Made by a program: the position numbers and the translations under genes. The notes below the pieces were generated by a model that saw only the letters and a list, made by a program, of their open reading frames with translations, was not told the DNA's origin and searched no databases. Of a stretch of DNA of 64,000 bases, positions 8,804 to 17,564 are shown one piece after another (position 1 is the stretch's first letter; the number at the start of each line of letters is the position of its first letter). This DNA comes from Filimonas lacunae (GTDB taxonomy: Bacteria > Bacteroidota > Bacteroidia > Chitinophagales > Chitinophagaceae), in contig NZ_AP017422.1 of the NCBI RefSeq assembly GCF_002355595.1, positions 3,596,001 through 3,660,000 of the forward strand, in the 5' to 3' direction.

Positions 8804-8811
8804 TAATTTTG
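8804..8811 (+). promoter_or_regulatory. -7 promoter element TAATTTTG
   Basis: It matches TAnnTTTG, 22 bp before the ATG at 8834. No good -33 TTTG is seen, consistent with activator dependence. Confidence 0.5.
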
Positions 8812-8833
8812 TTGTATTCATTTAAACTGAGTA

Positions 8834-9568
8834 ATGATGAAAGATGCAAAAGAATTGGTAAACCTGGTATTAAACGCTCATGGCGGCGTAACCAGGTGGA
8901 ACCAGTTACACACCGTTACCGCACATTTGTCTATCGGTGGTGTAACCTGGCCAACTAAAGGCCATCCAGGTGTACTGGACGATATTGTTTTTACCGCCAA
9001 CTTACATGCCCCTTTCGACAGCTGGACGAATGTGCAGGCCAAAGAAGAGAAAACCTCGTTCAACGGCAGGGATGTAGCTATTATCAACAGCAAAGGAGCA
9101 ATAACGGAATCACTGTTGAATGCACGTGACTCTTTTGCCGGGCATGAATTAACCACACCGTGGAACCGCATGCAACTGGTATACTTTGTAAGCTATGCCA
9201 CCTGGAATTACCTGACCACTCCTTTTTTGTTCAGCACTCCCGGCTTCCATTTCCTGGAAATGGATCCCTGGCAGGAACAAGGAGAAACATGGAGAAGATT
9301 ACAGGTAATTTTTCCTGATCATGTGCCTACCCATAGCAAAAAACAGGTATTCTATTTTTCGCAGGAAGGTTTATTAAAGCGCCACGATTACTGGCCGGAA
9401 GTACTGGGTAATAATTCAGCTACGCATTACTACTCTGACTATAAAGAGTTTAATGGTATTAAAGCACCTACCAAACACAGGATTTATCCGCTTAATGATG
9501 CAGACGGCTCTTTCTACCCTGAGCCACTGCTGGTTTCGCTGGACATATTCGATATCATATATGCTTAA
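8834..9568 (+). CDS. conserved protein of unknown function (AHGG...RW family)
   Basis: A 244-residue soluble protein without signal peptide or membrane segment. Visible features are NAHGGVTRWNQL near the N-terminus, a run of short beta-strand-like segments, TPWNRMQLVYFVSYATWNYL in the middle, EQGETWRRLQVIFPD, and THSKKQVFYFSQEGLLKRHD. The alternating strands recall lipoprotein-carrier-like beta folds, but that is a weak impression. From memory, similar sequences occur widely in actinobacteria and proteobacteria as uncharacterised proteins, often near TetR or AraC regulators. It has its own promoter and is closed by a strong bidirectional terminator, so it is likely a target of the preceding regulators. 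Start: MM doublet at 8834/8837; either is possible. Confidence 0.8.
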   Translation: MMKDAKELVNLVLNAHGGVTRWNQLHTVTAHLSIGGVTWPTKGHPGVLDDIVFTANLHAPFDSWTNVQAKEEKTSFNGRDVAIINSKGAITESLLNARDSFAGHELTTPWNRMQLVYFVSYATWNYLTTPFLFSTPGFHFLEMDPWQEQGETWRRLQVIFPDHVPTHSKKQVFYFSQEGLLKRHDYWPEVLGNNSATHYYSDYKEFNGIKAPTKHRIYPLNDADGSFYPEPLLVSLDIFDIIYA

Positions 9569-9569
9569 C

Positions 9570-9606
9570 AAAAAGTGCCCTTGCTTTATACACAAGGGCA
9601 CTTTTT
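9570..9606. terminator. bidirectional intrinsic terminator
   Basis: A perfect 14-bp stem (AAAAAGTGCCCTTG at 9570-9583, complement at 9593-9606) with T-rich ends on both strands separates the convergent genes ending at 9568 and 9624. Confidence 0.92.
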
Positions 9607-9623
9607 CATCACTATTTTTAAGC

Positions 9624-11903
9624 TTACACCGCTACAGCAACCACTTCAGCAGGCTGTAAATTCATCACAGCCATCTTTTGAAAAGTTACCTGTACCGAAA
9701 AACCGTTTTCAGAAACAAACGTGGCTTTACCATTTAACTGCGTGGCAAGCCCTTGTATCAGCGTCATGCCCAGGGAAGAGGACTGTGCTAACAATGAGGT
9801 ATCAGCAACACCTACCCCGTTATCTGTAATAGTTAATTTTACCGACGTTTCATTGATAGCACGCAACCGGATGGCAATACGCGCGTTTGCCTTTCTATCT
9901 GTAAAAGCATATTTATAGGCATTGGTAATAGCTTCATTAATAATAAGCCCCACCGAAACGGCCTGTGAAACATCCAGCAATACCGCATCTACTTCTGTAG
10001 TAATACCCGCTACACGGATAGCATCCATACTTTTCCGGCATTCTTCTGCCAGTTCGGGTATATATTCCTGCATAGGAATGCTGGTATATTTTTCAGTCAG
10101 CGACAGTTTTTTATGAATAAGGGATATAGCATGCATACGCTGCTGACTGCCCCGCACCATATGCAACGCCTTATCATCGGTAAGATCGGCCATTTGTGCA
10201 TCTAACAGGCTTATCACAATCTGCAGGTTGTTTTTAACCCGGTGGTTTACATCTTTCAATAACCATTCCCGCTCAGCCAGTAGCTGTTTCAGGTTTTCGT
10301 TCTGGCTGTTCAATATGCGGGTAGTCTGCTGCTTATACCGGAAACGATTATATAATAATGCCAGCAACAGGCCCAGCAATATAATACCTACCAATGCCAG
10401 GTTACGGGTTAGTTGCCTGCTTTGCAGCGCCTTCTGCTGCAACTGAGCCTGTGCCTGCAGGTTTTTTATCGCTTCTGCCCTTGTTCCTAATTCCAGATCG
10501 CGCTTTTTTGTTTCGTATTCCACTTCCAGGCCGGCTAAGTCCTGATCATAATTTTTTTTGGTCAGCAAATCTCTTTCATCACTAAAACGTTTGTAATACA
10601 TTAAAGCGCTTGCCAAATTATTTCTGGAAGAATCTAACTGGTACCGGAGATAAGCAATTGTTCTGTTACTGGAAGTGATATACTTATCCCTTTGATTCAA
10701 CTGCTCCATAGCATCAATATGCTCCCCACTCTCATCATACTGCCCGTTAGCCATAAAAAGCATCGAAGAAAAATGATGAAAATTATGTAGCGTAATCACA
10801 TCCAGCTCGCCCGGATGCTGCTCTACAATCTTTTTCATCCTGCTTTGTAATAATTCTCCCTGTTTACATTGCCTGGTTAAAGCATATACACCTAACAAAG
10901 TATTCAGCAAATCGGCATAATCGTCTTGAATAGTGTCCCTGGGAGGATATTCCCTGATTCCTTTTTCCAGTAGAATTTCGGCGTCTTTCAGCCTGCGTGA
11001 CCTGATATGCATTTGTGCTACATTCACATATAGCCTGAAACGATCATCGTTGTTATTTTTTTCCGCAAGCGTAATAGCCTTTAAATAATACGCTGTTGCT
11101 ACAGAATCGTGATCCATACGGGTGTACAACATGCCCAGCCGGTTATATATGGCCACCACCAACGCACTGCTATCTTTGAATTTTTCAGCTACCTCCATAG
11201 CAAGCAACTCGTACTTTAAAGCAAGGCGCCTGTTAAACTGGTTATAATAAATTACCCCCAACAGTGAATACACATCCTGTAGTTGCCCATACCGGTTTGC
11301 CTGATAAATAGCTAAAGACTTTTGCACATAATACTTCGCCGAATCATAGCGGCGGTATAACATATATAAATCACCCAGGAATTTGGTGGCATCCGCGCTT
11401 TTCAAATCTCCGGTTACAGCCTTATCCATCATATCAGTAGCTTGCCTGTACAATCCAATTTTATGGACTAAACCAACTGAATCATCAATACTACTATAGT
11501 CGGCCAGTTCTATTAATGCATCCGCCTGCTGTGCAGGATACTGTACATTGCCTGTAAACAGGCCTACTGCACGACTGGCAAATTGATGTCCTTTTTCCCG
11601 CTCGTTTTTCTCTCTGTAAATCTTTGACAACAATGTATAGGCTACTCCTTCCCCCAACCGGTACCTGCCGCCAAAAGATGCATGTAATGCTTGTTCTGCC
11701 AGTTTTTGAGCAGCATCCAAATCTGCCGCAACCTCTCCCGGCTTGTTTACCAATAATAACGCTTTTGCCAAAGTAGCATTTATCGCGGCAGTATCCTCCA
11801 CATTGTAACTCCCCTTATAACGTGCATTACTTTCATAAGCAGTTACTGCAAACAATAGTAACATCATGCCCAACTGCCTTATTCTACCAGCTAATACATT
11901 CAT
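9624..11903 (-). CDS. TPR-containing sensor histidine kinase (HisKA_2 type)
   Basis: About 759 residues from the ATG at 11901-11903, chosen because it gives a clean signal peptide (MNVLAGRIRQLGMMLLLFAV); an ATG 60 bp upstream adds 20 residues that do not fit. Order: signal peptide, about 400 residues of tetratricopeptide repeats (periplasmic or outer-facing), coiled coil, one transmembrane helix near 501-518 (LALVGIILLGLLLALLY), then HisKA_2 with the phospho-His in DVNHRVKNNLQ near residue 554, and a HATPase_c domain (NEAITNAYKYAF, ITDNGVGV). This architecture is common in Bacteroidota and usually pairs with LytTR or LuxR response regulators. None is adjacent, so it is an orphan kinase here. 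Signal unknown. Confidence 0.92.
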   Translation of the reverse strand: MNVLAGRIRQLGMMLLLFAVTAYESNARYKGSYNVEDTAAINATLAKALLLVNKPGEVAADLDAAQKLAEQALHASFGGRYRLGEGVAYTLLSKIYREKNEREKGHQFASRAVGLFTGNVQYPAQQADALIELADYSSIDDSVGLVHKIGLYRQATDMMDKAVTGDLKSADATKFLGDLYMLYRRYDSAKYYVQKSLAIYQANRYGQLQDVYSLLGVIYYNQFNRRLALKYELLAMEVAEKFKDSSALVVAIYNRLGMLYTRMDHDSVATAYYLKAITLAEKNNNDDRFRLYVNVAQMHIRSRRLKDAEILLEKGIREYPPRDTIQDDYADLLNTLLGVYALTRQCKQGELLQSRMKKIVEQHPGELDVITLHNFHHFSSMLFMANGQYDESGEHIDAMEQLNQRDKYITSSNRTIAYLRYQLDSSRNNLASALMYYKRFSDERDLLTKKNYDQDLAGLEVEYETKKRDLELGTRAEAIKNLQAQAQLQQKALQSRQLTRNLALVGIILLGLLLALLYNRFRYKQQTTRILNSQNENLKQLLAEREWLLKDVNHRVKNNLQIVISLLDAQMADLTDDKALHMVRGSQQRMHAISLIHKKLSLTEKYTSIPMQEYIPELAEECRKSMDAIRVAGITTEVDAVLLDVSQAVSVGLIINEAITNAYKYAFTDRKANARIAIRLRAINETSVKLTITDNGVGVADTSLLAQSSSLGMTLIQGLATQLNGKATFVSENGFSVQVTFQKMAVMNLQPAEVVAVAV

Positions 11904-12023
11904 CGGGATACAGTATAGAGTGGAACAACTATATATACGCATATAGTGTAAAATTAAACGCACAACAAAAGGTACACGCTCTGTTTACTACTCTTTTCTT
12001 GTACTATTTACTTATTGAAAGTA

Positions 12024-12052
12024 CACCTCAACCAGTAAAACCGGTTGAGGTG
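12024..12052 (-). terminator. hairpin closing the M16/MutS/ABC operon
   Basis: A 10-bp perfect stem (CACCTCAACC at 12024-12033, complement at 12043-12052) lies 9 bp beyond the stop codon of the M16 peptidase. The T-tract is weak. Confidence 0.7.
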
Positions 12053-12060
12053 TAGAATAC

Positions 12061-14886
12061 TTATTCCGCTCCCTTCTCAGGTAATAATACCAAACGAATG
12101 AAATTATCCGTTTTCAAAAATTCTTTAGCAGCCTGCTGTAACACTGGTACTGTTAAAGCTTCTACCAGCCTACCTTGCTCCATACCATCGCCCAGCGGCT
12201 CATTCAGCTGGTATTGGTTAGCCAGGTAGCCCATCCAGTAACCATTGCCTTGTATGGCAGTAGCCAGTGAGGTACGTGTTTCTGCTTTATACTTATCCAG
12301 GTTTACCTGGTCGGGGCCTGTTTCCCGCAACTTGCGCATTTCGTCCTGCGTAGCGGCTATCAACTTTTCTACATTGGCAGGGGCACAACCAAAGCTGATG
12401 CTGAACATATAACCCGAAGCAGGATATTTGGCAAACGACACACTGGCAGCGGGCGCATACACGCCCCCTTCTTCTTCGCGCAGGCGCTCTATTAAGCGAA
12501 TGCCCAACACTTTGCTTAATGCCTGCAGGCGCGTGTTGTTTTCCTCGTTGTAAGTGTAATCGCCGCTGCAATACAATCTTACTGTGGCTTTATCTTCCTT
12601 GCCTTTATATACTGCACGGCTGATGTTGCCTTTAGGGATGCGTATGCCCAGGTCTTTGGCTGTTTCGTTTGTATGACTGGCTGGTAAGCTACCCAGGTAA
12701 ATTTCCAGTAAAGGTTTGATAGTGGCGGTATCTATATTGCCCACAAACACAAAAGTAAAACCGGAAGCATCTGCAAAACGCTCTTTATATATTTCCAAAG
12801 CACGATTCATATTTACCTGGTTTAGTTTGGCTTCGCTGGGCCCGGTGCGGCGCAGGTGGTAATTACCCAGTACCCCGGCGGCAGTATCGGCAAACACACT
12901 GGCAGGATCGTTGAAGCGGTTTGCCAGCGAGGCTTTGGAACGGTTAATGGCATTGGTGAATAAAGCGGCATCGGCACGCGGTGCCGTACAATACAGGTAT
13001 ACCAGTTGCAAAGCTGTTTCCAGTTCTTCTGTAGTGGCTTTGCCGGTAAAGCCCTGGCTTCGCTCGCCTATATAAGGCATTACGCCCAGTTGTTTGCCGG
13101 ATAGATATTTGCCCAGTTCTGTGCTGTTGTATGGGCCTACACCGCCCATAGCCACTACGCCGGTAGCATAGGAAGCAGAAGGATAATCTGCATCGTTATA
13201 TAAGGAAGTGCCACCGGCTGCAAAGGCAGAAAAGCTAATTTCATCCTTTTTAAAGGTGGTAGGCTTTATCACCACTTTTACACCGTTGCTTAACGTGTAT
13301 TCTGTAACCCCGGCCACAGACTGCTGTGTGGTTGCTATAATTTTACCGGGCACAGGCTTTTGCGCCAGCAGCGGCTTATTTACCACAGCATCTTTATAGG
13401 CTTCCAGCGTTTCCTGTTGTACTGCCTGTTGCCAGCTGGTGATGACAGCTGCTGTAGGCAAACTCTCTTTCTCACTATCCGGCGCAGCTACTACCATATC
13501 GCAATCAGTAGTTTTTAGGGCAGACAGCAACCGTGCCTGAATTTCGGCCAAAGTAATCTGTGGCAGTAATGCTTTTACCAACTCGTATTCTTTTTCTATG
13601 CCGGGCGAAGCGGTGCCGTGTAAAAAGTAATCAACATATTCTTTTACATATTGGTCACTCCGCGCTTTGCTTCTTTCTTTCCAGGCGGCTTCAAAACTGG
13701 CCAGGTAGTCTTTACCCGCCCTGTTCATTTCTGTTGCGGTAAAACCAAAACGTTTGGCACGCTCCAATTCGCGCCACGCAGCTTTAACACCTTTTTCCCA
13801 GGCACCTTTGTTTACATCTACATGCACGGCAAACAATTGCAACTGGTTCAGGTAATTTTGTATACCGGCGGTGGCACTGATAAACGGTGCATTGGCCTGT
13901 TTGCTTACCTCGATAAGTCTTTGCGATAATAGCTGGTTCAACAGCTGCTGCACAATAGCCTGCCGGTAGTCGGCTGCCGTTTTTAATTCGATGTTAGGTA
14001 GCTTGATATATACATCAACCGAGCTACTGGTAATTTCAGCATCAGTAAGCGCTTTAAACTGGTTTTTACCGGTAAGCGGTATGCGGTACTGTGTGCGCGC
14101 TTTTTCTTTAGCAGGATTTTTCAGGGTTCCAAACAGCTTTTTTACCTGCTGTTCTATCTCCTGCACATCTACATCGCCCACTACCACCAAAGCCTGTAAA
14201 TCGGGCCGGTACCAGTCGTGGTAAAACTGCCGTAAAGTTTCCGGCTTCGCATATTGAATCACGCTGTCTAACCCAATAGGCAGGCGGTAAGCATAGCGGG
14301 AGTTATTCATCAGCATAGGCATTACCTGTTGCTGCATGCGTTTTTGCGCCCCTTTGCCCAGGCGGGCTTCTTCCAGTATCACACCACGCTCTTTCTCTAT
14401 CTCCTGTGTTTCCAGTGTGGCTTCCTGTGCCCAGTCGCGCATAATTTGCAGGCCATTCTGCAACAGCGCTTTGTTATCGGCAGGCAATGGCAACTGGTAT
14501 ACCGTTTCATCAAACGAAGTGTAGGCGTTTAAATCGGCCCCGAAACGCACACCTGATTTTTGCAGATAATCTACCAGTTCATTTTTAGGAAAATGCGTGG
14601 TGCCGTTAAAGCTCATGTGTTCAATAAAATGCGCCAGCCCGCGTTGCTGTTCTGTTTCCAGTATAGACCCCGCCTTACAGGCCAGGTACATCACCACTCT
14701 TTTTTCAGGAGTAGCATTGTGGCGGATAAAATACGTAAATCCATTGCTGAGCTTACCGGTACGTACCGCTGTGTCTAACGGTAAAGCAGTGTGGGCTACC
14801 GTTTGCGCACCGGCGCTGGCCACCAGCAATACGCTGCCTGTAGCCAGCAATACTGCTGGCCTGTGAAACCATGTTTGTATGTTCAT
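12061..14886 (-). CDS. secreted M16-family zinc metallopeptidase (pitrilysin/insulinase-like)
   Basis: 941 residues, the usual length of two-lobed M16 enzymes. Residues 1-28 are a signal peptide (VLLVASAGAQT), so it works in the periplasm or outside. The active lobe has the inverted zinc motif HFIEH (His86, Glu89, His90), and Glu166 in EKERGVILEE as third ligand. The second lobe (about 510-930) has the R/Y-containing substrate-clamp region (NRLQALSKVLGIRLIERLRE) without zinc ligands, as expected. M16 enzymes degrade unfolded peptides of roughly 20-70 residues. It is the last gene of a long operon, 6 bp after a MutS-like gene, and the hairpin at 12024 follows. In this context it may digest cargo brought across the outer membrane by the SusC/SusD pair; that is inference. 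Confidence 0.93.
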   Translation of the reverse strand: MNIQTWFHRPAVLLATGSVLLVASAGAQTVAHTALPLDTAVRTGKLSNGFTYFIRHNATPEKRVVMYLACKAGSILETEQQRGLAHFIEHMSFNGTTHFPKNELVDYLQKSGVRFGADLNAYTSFDETVYQLPLPADNKALLQNGLQIMRDWAQEATLETQEIEKERGVILEEARLGKGAQKRMQQQVMPMLMNNSRYAYRLPIGLDSVIQYAKPETLRQFYHDWYRPDLQALVVVGDVDVQEIEQQVKKLFGTLKNPAKEKARTQYRIPLTGKNQFKALTDAEITSSSVDVYIKLPNIELKTAADYRQAIVQQLLNQLLSQRLIEVSKQANAPFISATAGIQNYLNQLQLFAVHVDVNKGAWEKGVKAAWRELERAKRFGFTATEMNRAGKDYLASFEAAWKERSKARSDQYVKEYVDYFLHGTASPGIEKEYELVKALLPQITLAEIQARLLSALKTTDCDMVVAAPDSEKESLPTAAVITSWQQAVQQETLEAYKDAVVNKPLLAQKPVPGKIIATTQQSVAGVTEYTLSNGVKVVIKPTTFKKDEISFSAFAAGGTSLYNDADYPSASYATGVVAMGGVGPYNSTELGKYLSGKQLGVMPYIGERSQGFTGKATTEELETALQLVYLYCTAPRADAALFTNAINRSKASLANRFNDPASVFADTAAGVLGNYHLRRTGPSEAKLNQVNMNRALEIYKERFADASGFTFVFVGNIDTATIKPLLEIYLGSLPASHTNETAKDLGIRIPKGNISRAVYKGKEDKATVRLYCSGDYTYNEENNTRLQALSKVLGIRLIERLREEEGGVYAPAASVSFAKYPASGYMFSISFGCAPANVEKLIAATQDEMRKLRETGPDQVNLDKYKAETRTSLATAIQGNGYWMGYLANQYQLNEPLGDGMEQGRLVEALTVPVLQQAAKEFLKTDNFIRLVLLPEKGAE

Positions 14887-14892
14887 TGCTAT

Positions 14893-16212
14893 TTAATTTG
14901 AATGTGTATCCAGCAGGGATAAAATACCTTCATTTTGTATAATCATCATTCCCTGCCGGTCGTTGGTAATGCCGGTGGTAAGTGTATAAGTATAACGGGG
15001 CACGGCACCTTCCATTACGGTGGGCAGGTAACCAAAAGCCACTGCTGCCCCACGCTGCTGTAAGGCATCGCCTACTTCTATAATATGGGTAGAGATGATA
15101 AAAAAGCAATTGCGATAGTCTGCCAGCGCTTCTGTTACTGCTAACGTGGCATCGTAGGCGTCTTTTACATTGGTGCCCTTAAACAGCTCGTCAAATATCA
15201 CCACCAGGTTATGTCCGCGACTTACCTCTTCAGCTACCTTTTTCACCCGCAGTACTTCGGCATAATAATGACTATAGCCCTGGTTTAGATTATCGGGTAC
15301 GTTAATGGAAGTATACAACCCATCCATTACCGAAAACCGTAATTCACGTGCCGCTACAGGAAAACCCATATGGGCCATGTAGATGGCTATACCAAACGAT
15401 TTCATTAAAGTGCTTTTACCCGCCATGTTGGCACCGGTTAAAAACAACAGGTTTTGTTGGGGATGAAAAGCCATCGGGTTAGCAACGGCTTTGGTAAGCC
15501 CCGGGTGGCTAAGCCCCGCGCAACTAAAGGTATGCGCACCTGCGGGCAATGCATGCCCATAATGCAACCCTCTTTCCTGCGCCACTCCGGCCACCGCTAT
15601 GCACACATCCCAGTGATAAACCAGTTCCAGCACGGCATCCATTTCGTGGCGAAACACATGCAGCAGCAGGTGATGATAACGGGCCACCTGTTGCGTTGAA
15701 AGCTGCTGTGGCTGTATTTGTTGCCATCCCTGCAAGCGGCTATCGTTGAGCAATTGATTCACCGGCAACAAGGTTTCCGGTTGAGGGTAACCAGATAGCT
15801 GCTGTAAAAACTGTGCAGCTGTTTGCAGCAGGGTTATGGCAGCCTGCAACCCGGTGATGGTTTTATCGTACTGCTCATCATGCACCAATGACTTTAACAG
15901 TTTTTGCTTCAACAAACCTGCTGCTGCAAAAGGTTTTACTGCGTTACCGGGTAGCGACAGGTAATATTCTGCATCCGCCAGGCTGCTGGTGGCAAAAGGA
16001 AAACGAAACTGTTTTTGATGGAAGTACTGAAACAACCGGCTACGCTGGTTAATAACAGCAGCATCGGTAAGCGGCTCTTTAAACAGCTTTTCCAGCAGGC
16101 GCTCTCCTCCGGCTGTCTGTACCCGGTTAAACAGGCTGAACAGCGAATTGGCTTTATACTTACCCGTCAGGTTCAAATCATCCAATGTTTGCTTATCCGT
16201 TATAAAACTCAT
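14893..16212 (-). CDS. MutS-like ATPase (core and ATPase domains only), copy 2
   Basis: 439 residues, about half of a MutS. It lacks the mismatch-binding N-terminal domain with the Phe-x-Glu motif and the connector. The N-terminal stretch (TLDDLNL...LLEKLFKEPLTDAAVINQRS) resembles the MutS core/lever domain. The ATPase has Walker A TGANMAGKSTLMKS near residue 261 (MutS usually TGPNMGGKS) and Walker B VVIFDELFKGTN. The neighbour at 16225 is a paralogue with the same architecture; 12 bp separate them. True mismatch repair is unlikely given the missing domain and the operon context with an ABC transporter and a peptidase. Possible roles include an ABC-like regulatory ATPase or a nucleic-acid clamp; unknown. 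Confidence 0.88.
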   Translation of the reverse strand: MSFITDKQTLDDLNLTGKYKANSLFSLFNRVQTAGGERLLEKLFKEPLTDAAVINQRSRLFQYFHQKQFRFPFATSSLADAEYYLSLPGNAVKPFAAAGLLKQKLLKSLVHDEQYDKTITGLQAAITLLQTAAQFLQQLSGYPQPETLLPVNQLLNDSRLQGWQQIQPQQLSTQQVARYHHLLLHVFRHEMDAVLELVYHWDVCIAVAGVAQERGLHYGHALPAGAHTFSCAGLSHPGLTKAVANPMAFHPQQNLLFLTGANMAGKSTLMKSFGIAIYMAHMGFPVAARELRFSVMDGLYTSINVPDNLNQGYSHYYAEVLRVKKVAEEVSRGHNLVVIFDELFKGTNVKDAYDATLAVTEALADYRNCFFIISTHIIEVGDALQQRGAAVAFGYLPTVMEGAVPRYTYTLTTGITNDRQGMMIIQNEGILSLLDTHSN

Positions 16213-16224
16213 GTACGGTGGTAT

Positions 16225-17562
16225 TTAAATCAGTTTTTTATTGCCATTGTGCAGTATATCCAGTATACGCTCGTTTTGTATAATCACCATGCCATGCCTG
16301 TCATCACTGATGCCGGTTGTAACCGTATAGGTATATACAGGCTTGTTATCCTGCATACCGGTGGGCAGGTATACAAACTGTATGTTGGGGCACCGCTGCT
16401 GTAACACCTCGCCTGCTTCCATAATATGTGTACTGATAATAAAAAGGCTGTTGCGTTTGGCGGCAAAGCCTGCTACCACCGCAATAGTAGCTTCACAGGC
16501 ATCTTTTACATTGGTGCCCCGGAACAGCTCATCAAATACGATAAACAGTTTTTTCTGTTGTTGCAGTTCCTGCGCCATCTTTTTCACGCGCAATACTTCG
16601 GCATAAAAATGACTGGCACCCATGCCCAGGTTATCAGGCAGGTTAATAGTAGTGTACATGCCATCCAGCACACTAAAGCGCATGCCGGCAGCTGCAACAG
16701 GAAAACCCATATGCGCCAGGTATAAGGCAATACACACGCTTTTCATAAACGTGCTTTTACCAGCCATGTTAGCACCGGTTAAAAACACCAGGTTGCTGTT
16801 ACCATCCATATGCAGTGTATTGGGCACAGCCTTTTTCAACTGCGGATGAAATACGCCTTCCAATGATAACATGCCCCCTTTCTCCGGCAAGGCTTCGGCA
16901 AAACAAAAACCACGCTCACGGGCTACCTGCGCCACAGCGATATACACATCCAGCAGGTACAGGTGCCGTAGCAACTGCAATAAGCTATCCCAATGCCCAA
17001 AACGTAACAGTGTATCCAGCGACCCCATAGCACTGGCCGGTAACTTATTCCCGGTTTCAAACACCACTGCCAGTTCCGGCTGTTGCAGTATGGCGGTAAT
17101 GGCCGCCACTTCTGCTTCATACCCGGTGGTAGCGGGTGCAGCACGCAGGGTGTCTATAAACCTGCGCGCTTCTTTCAGCAATTGCACCAGGGCTTCTATG
17201 CCTTGATACAATTGTTGTGTTTCAATATCATTCCCCACCAGCTTACCCAGCCTGCTGCCGGCAGAAGCTACGCGATCGGCCAACCGTGTACGCTCGTCTG
17301 TATTACCCAGGTAAGTTTCGGCCGGATCAAACAACGCTGTGTTAAAAGGAAAAGCCATACCGCTTTCCGCAAATAAACGGAACCTGCTGCTACGCTGGTT
17401 AATAGCCGCGGCAGTGCTTAAAGGATTGCGGAACATCTCTTCCAGCAGGGCCGCACCGCCACGGGTACTGCACCGCTGAAACAGGTGATAAATGGCATCT
17501 GTGCCATGCCTGCCAAACAGGTTTAAATCGTCCTGCGTTTGTTTATCTGTTGTAAAAGGCAT
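16225..17562 (-). CDS. MutS-like ATPase (core and ATPase domains only), copy 1
   Basis: 445 residues, paralogous to the gene at 14893 along the whole length: both begin (S/P)F(I/T)TDKQT.DDLNL, have an ATPase with Walker A TGANMAGKSTFMKS near residue 263, Walker B FIVFDELFRGTNVKDA, and end in a strand resembling HGMVIIQNERIL. Domains for mismatch recognition and the C-terminal dimer clamp are missing. It starts 2 bp after the stop codon of the GldFG-like permease, implying translational coupling. Two different MutS-like subunits suggest a heterodimer, as in eukaryotic MutS homologues; this is inference. Function unknown. Confidence 0.88.
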   Translation of the reverse strand: MPFTTDKQTQDDLNLFGRHGTDAIYHLFQRCSTRGGAALLEEMFRNPLSTAAAINQRSSRFRLFAESGMAFPFNTALFDPAETYLGNTDERTRLADRVASAGSRLGKLVGNDIETQQLYQGIEALVQLLKEARRFIDTLRAAPATTGYEAEVAAITAILQQPELAVVFETGNKLPASAMGSLDTLLRFGHWDSLLQLLRHLYLLDVYIAVAQVARERGFCFAEALPEKGGMLSLEGVFHPQLKKAVPNTLHMDGNSNLVFLTGANMAGKSTFMKSVCIALYLAHMGFPVAAAGMRFSVLDGMYTTINLPDNLGMGASHFYAEVLRVKKMAQELQQQKKLFIVFDELFRGTNVKDACEATIAVVAGFAAKRNSLFIISTHIMEAGEVLQQRCPNIQFVYLPTGMQDNKPVYTYTVTTGISDDRHGMVIIQNERILDILHNGNKKLI

Positions 17563-17564
17563 GA

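Noticed and set aside
14893-17562. MutS mismatch-repair genes
   Set aside because: Domain I with the mismatch-binding motif and the connector are absent, and the operon is an envelope system.
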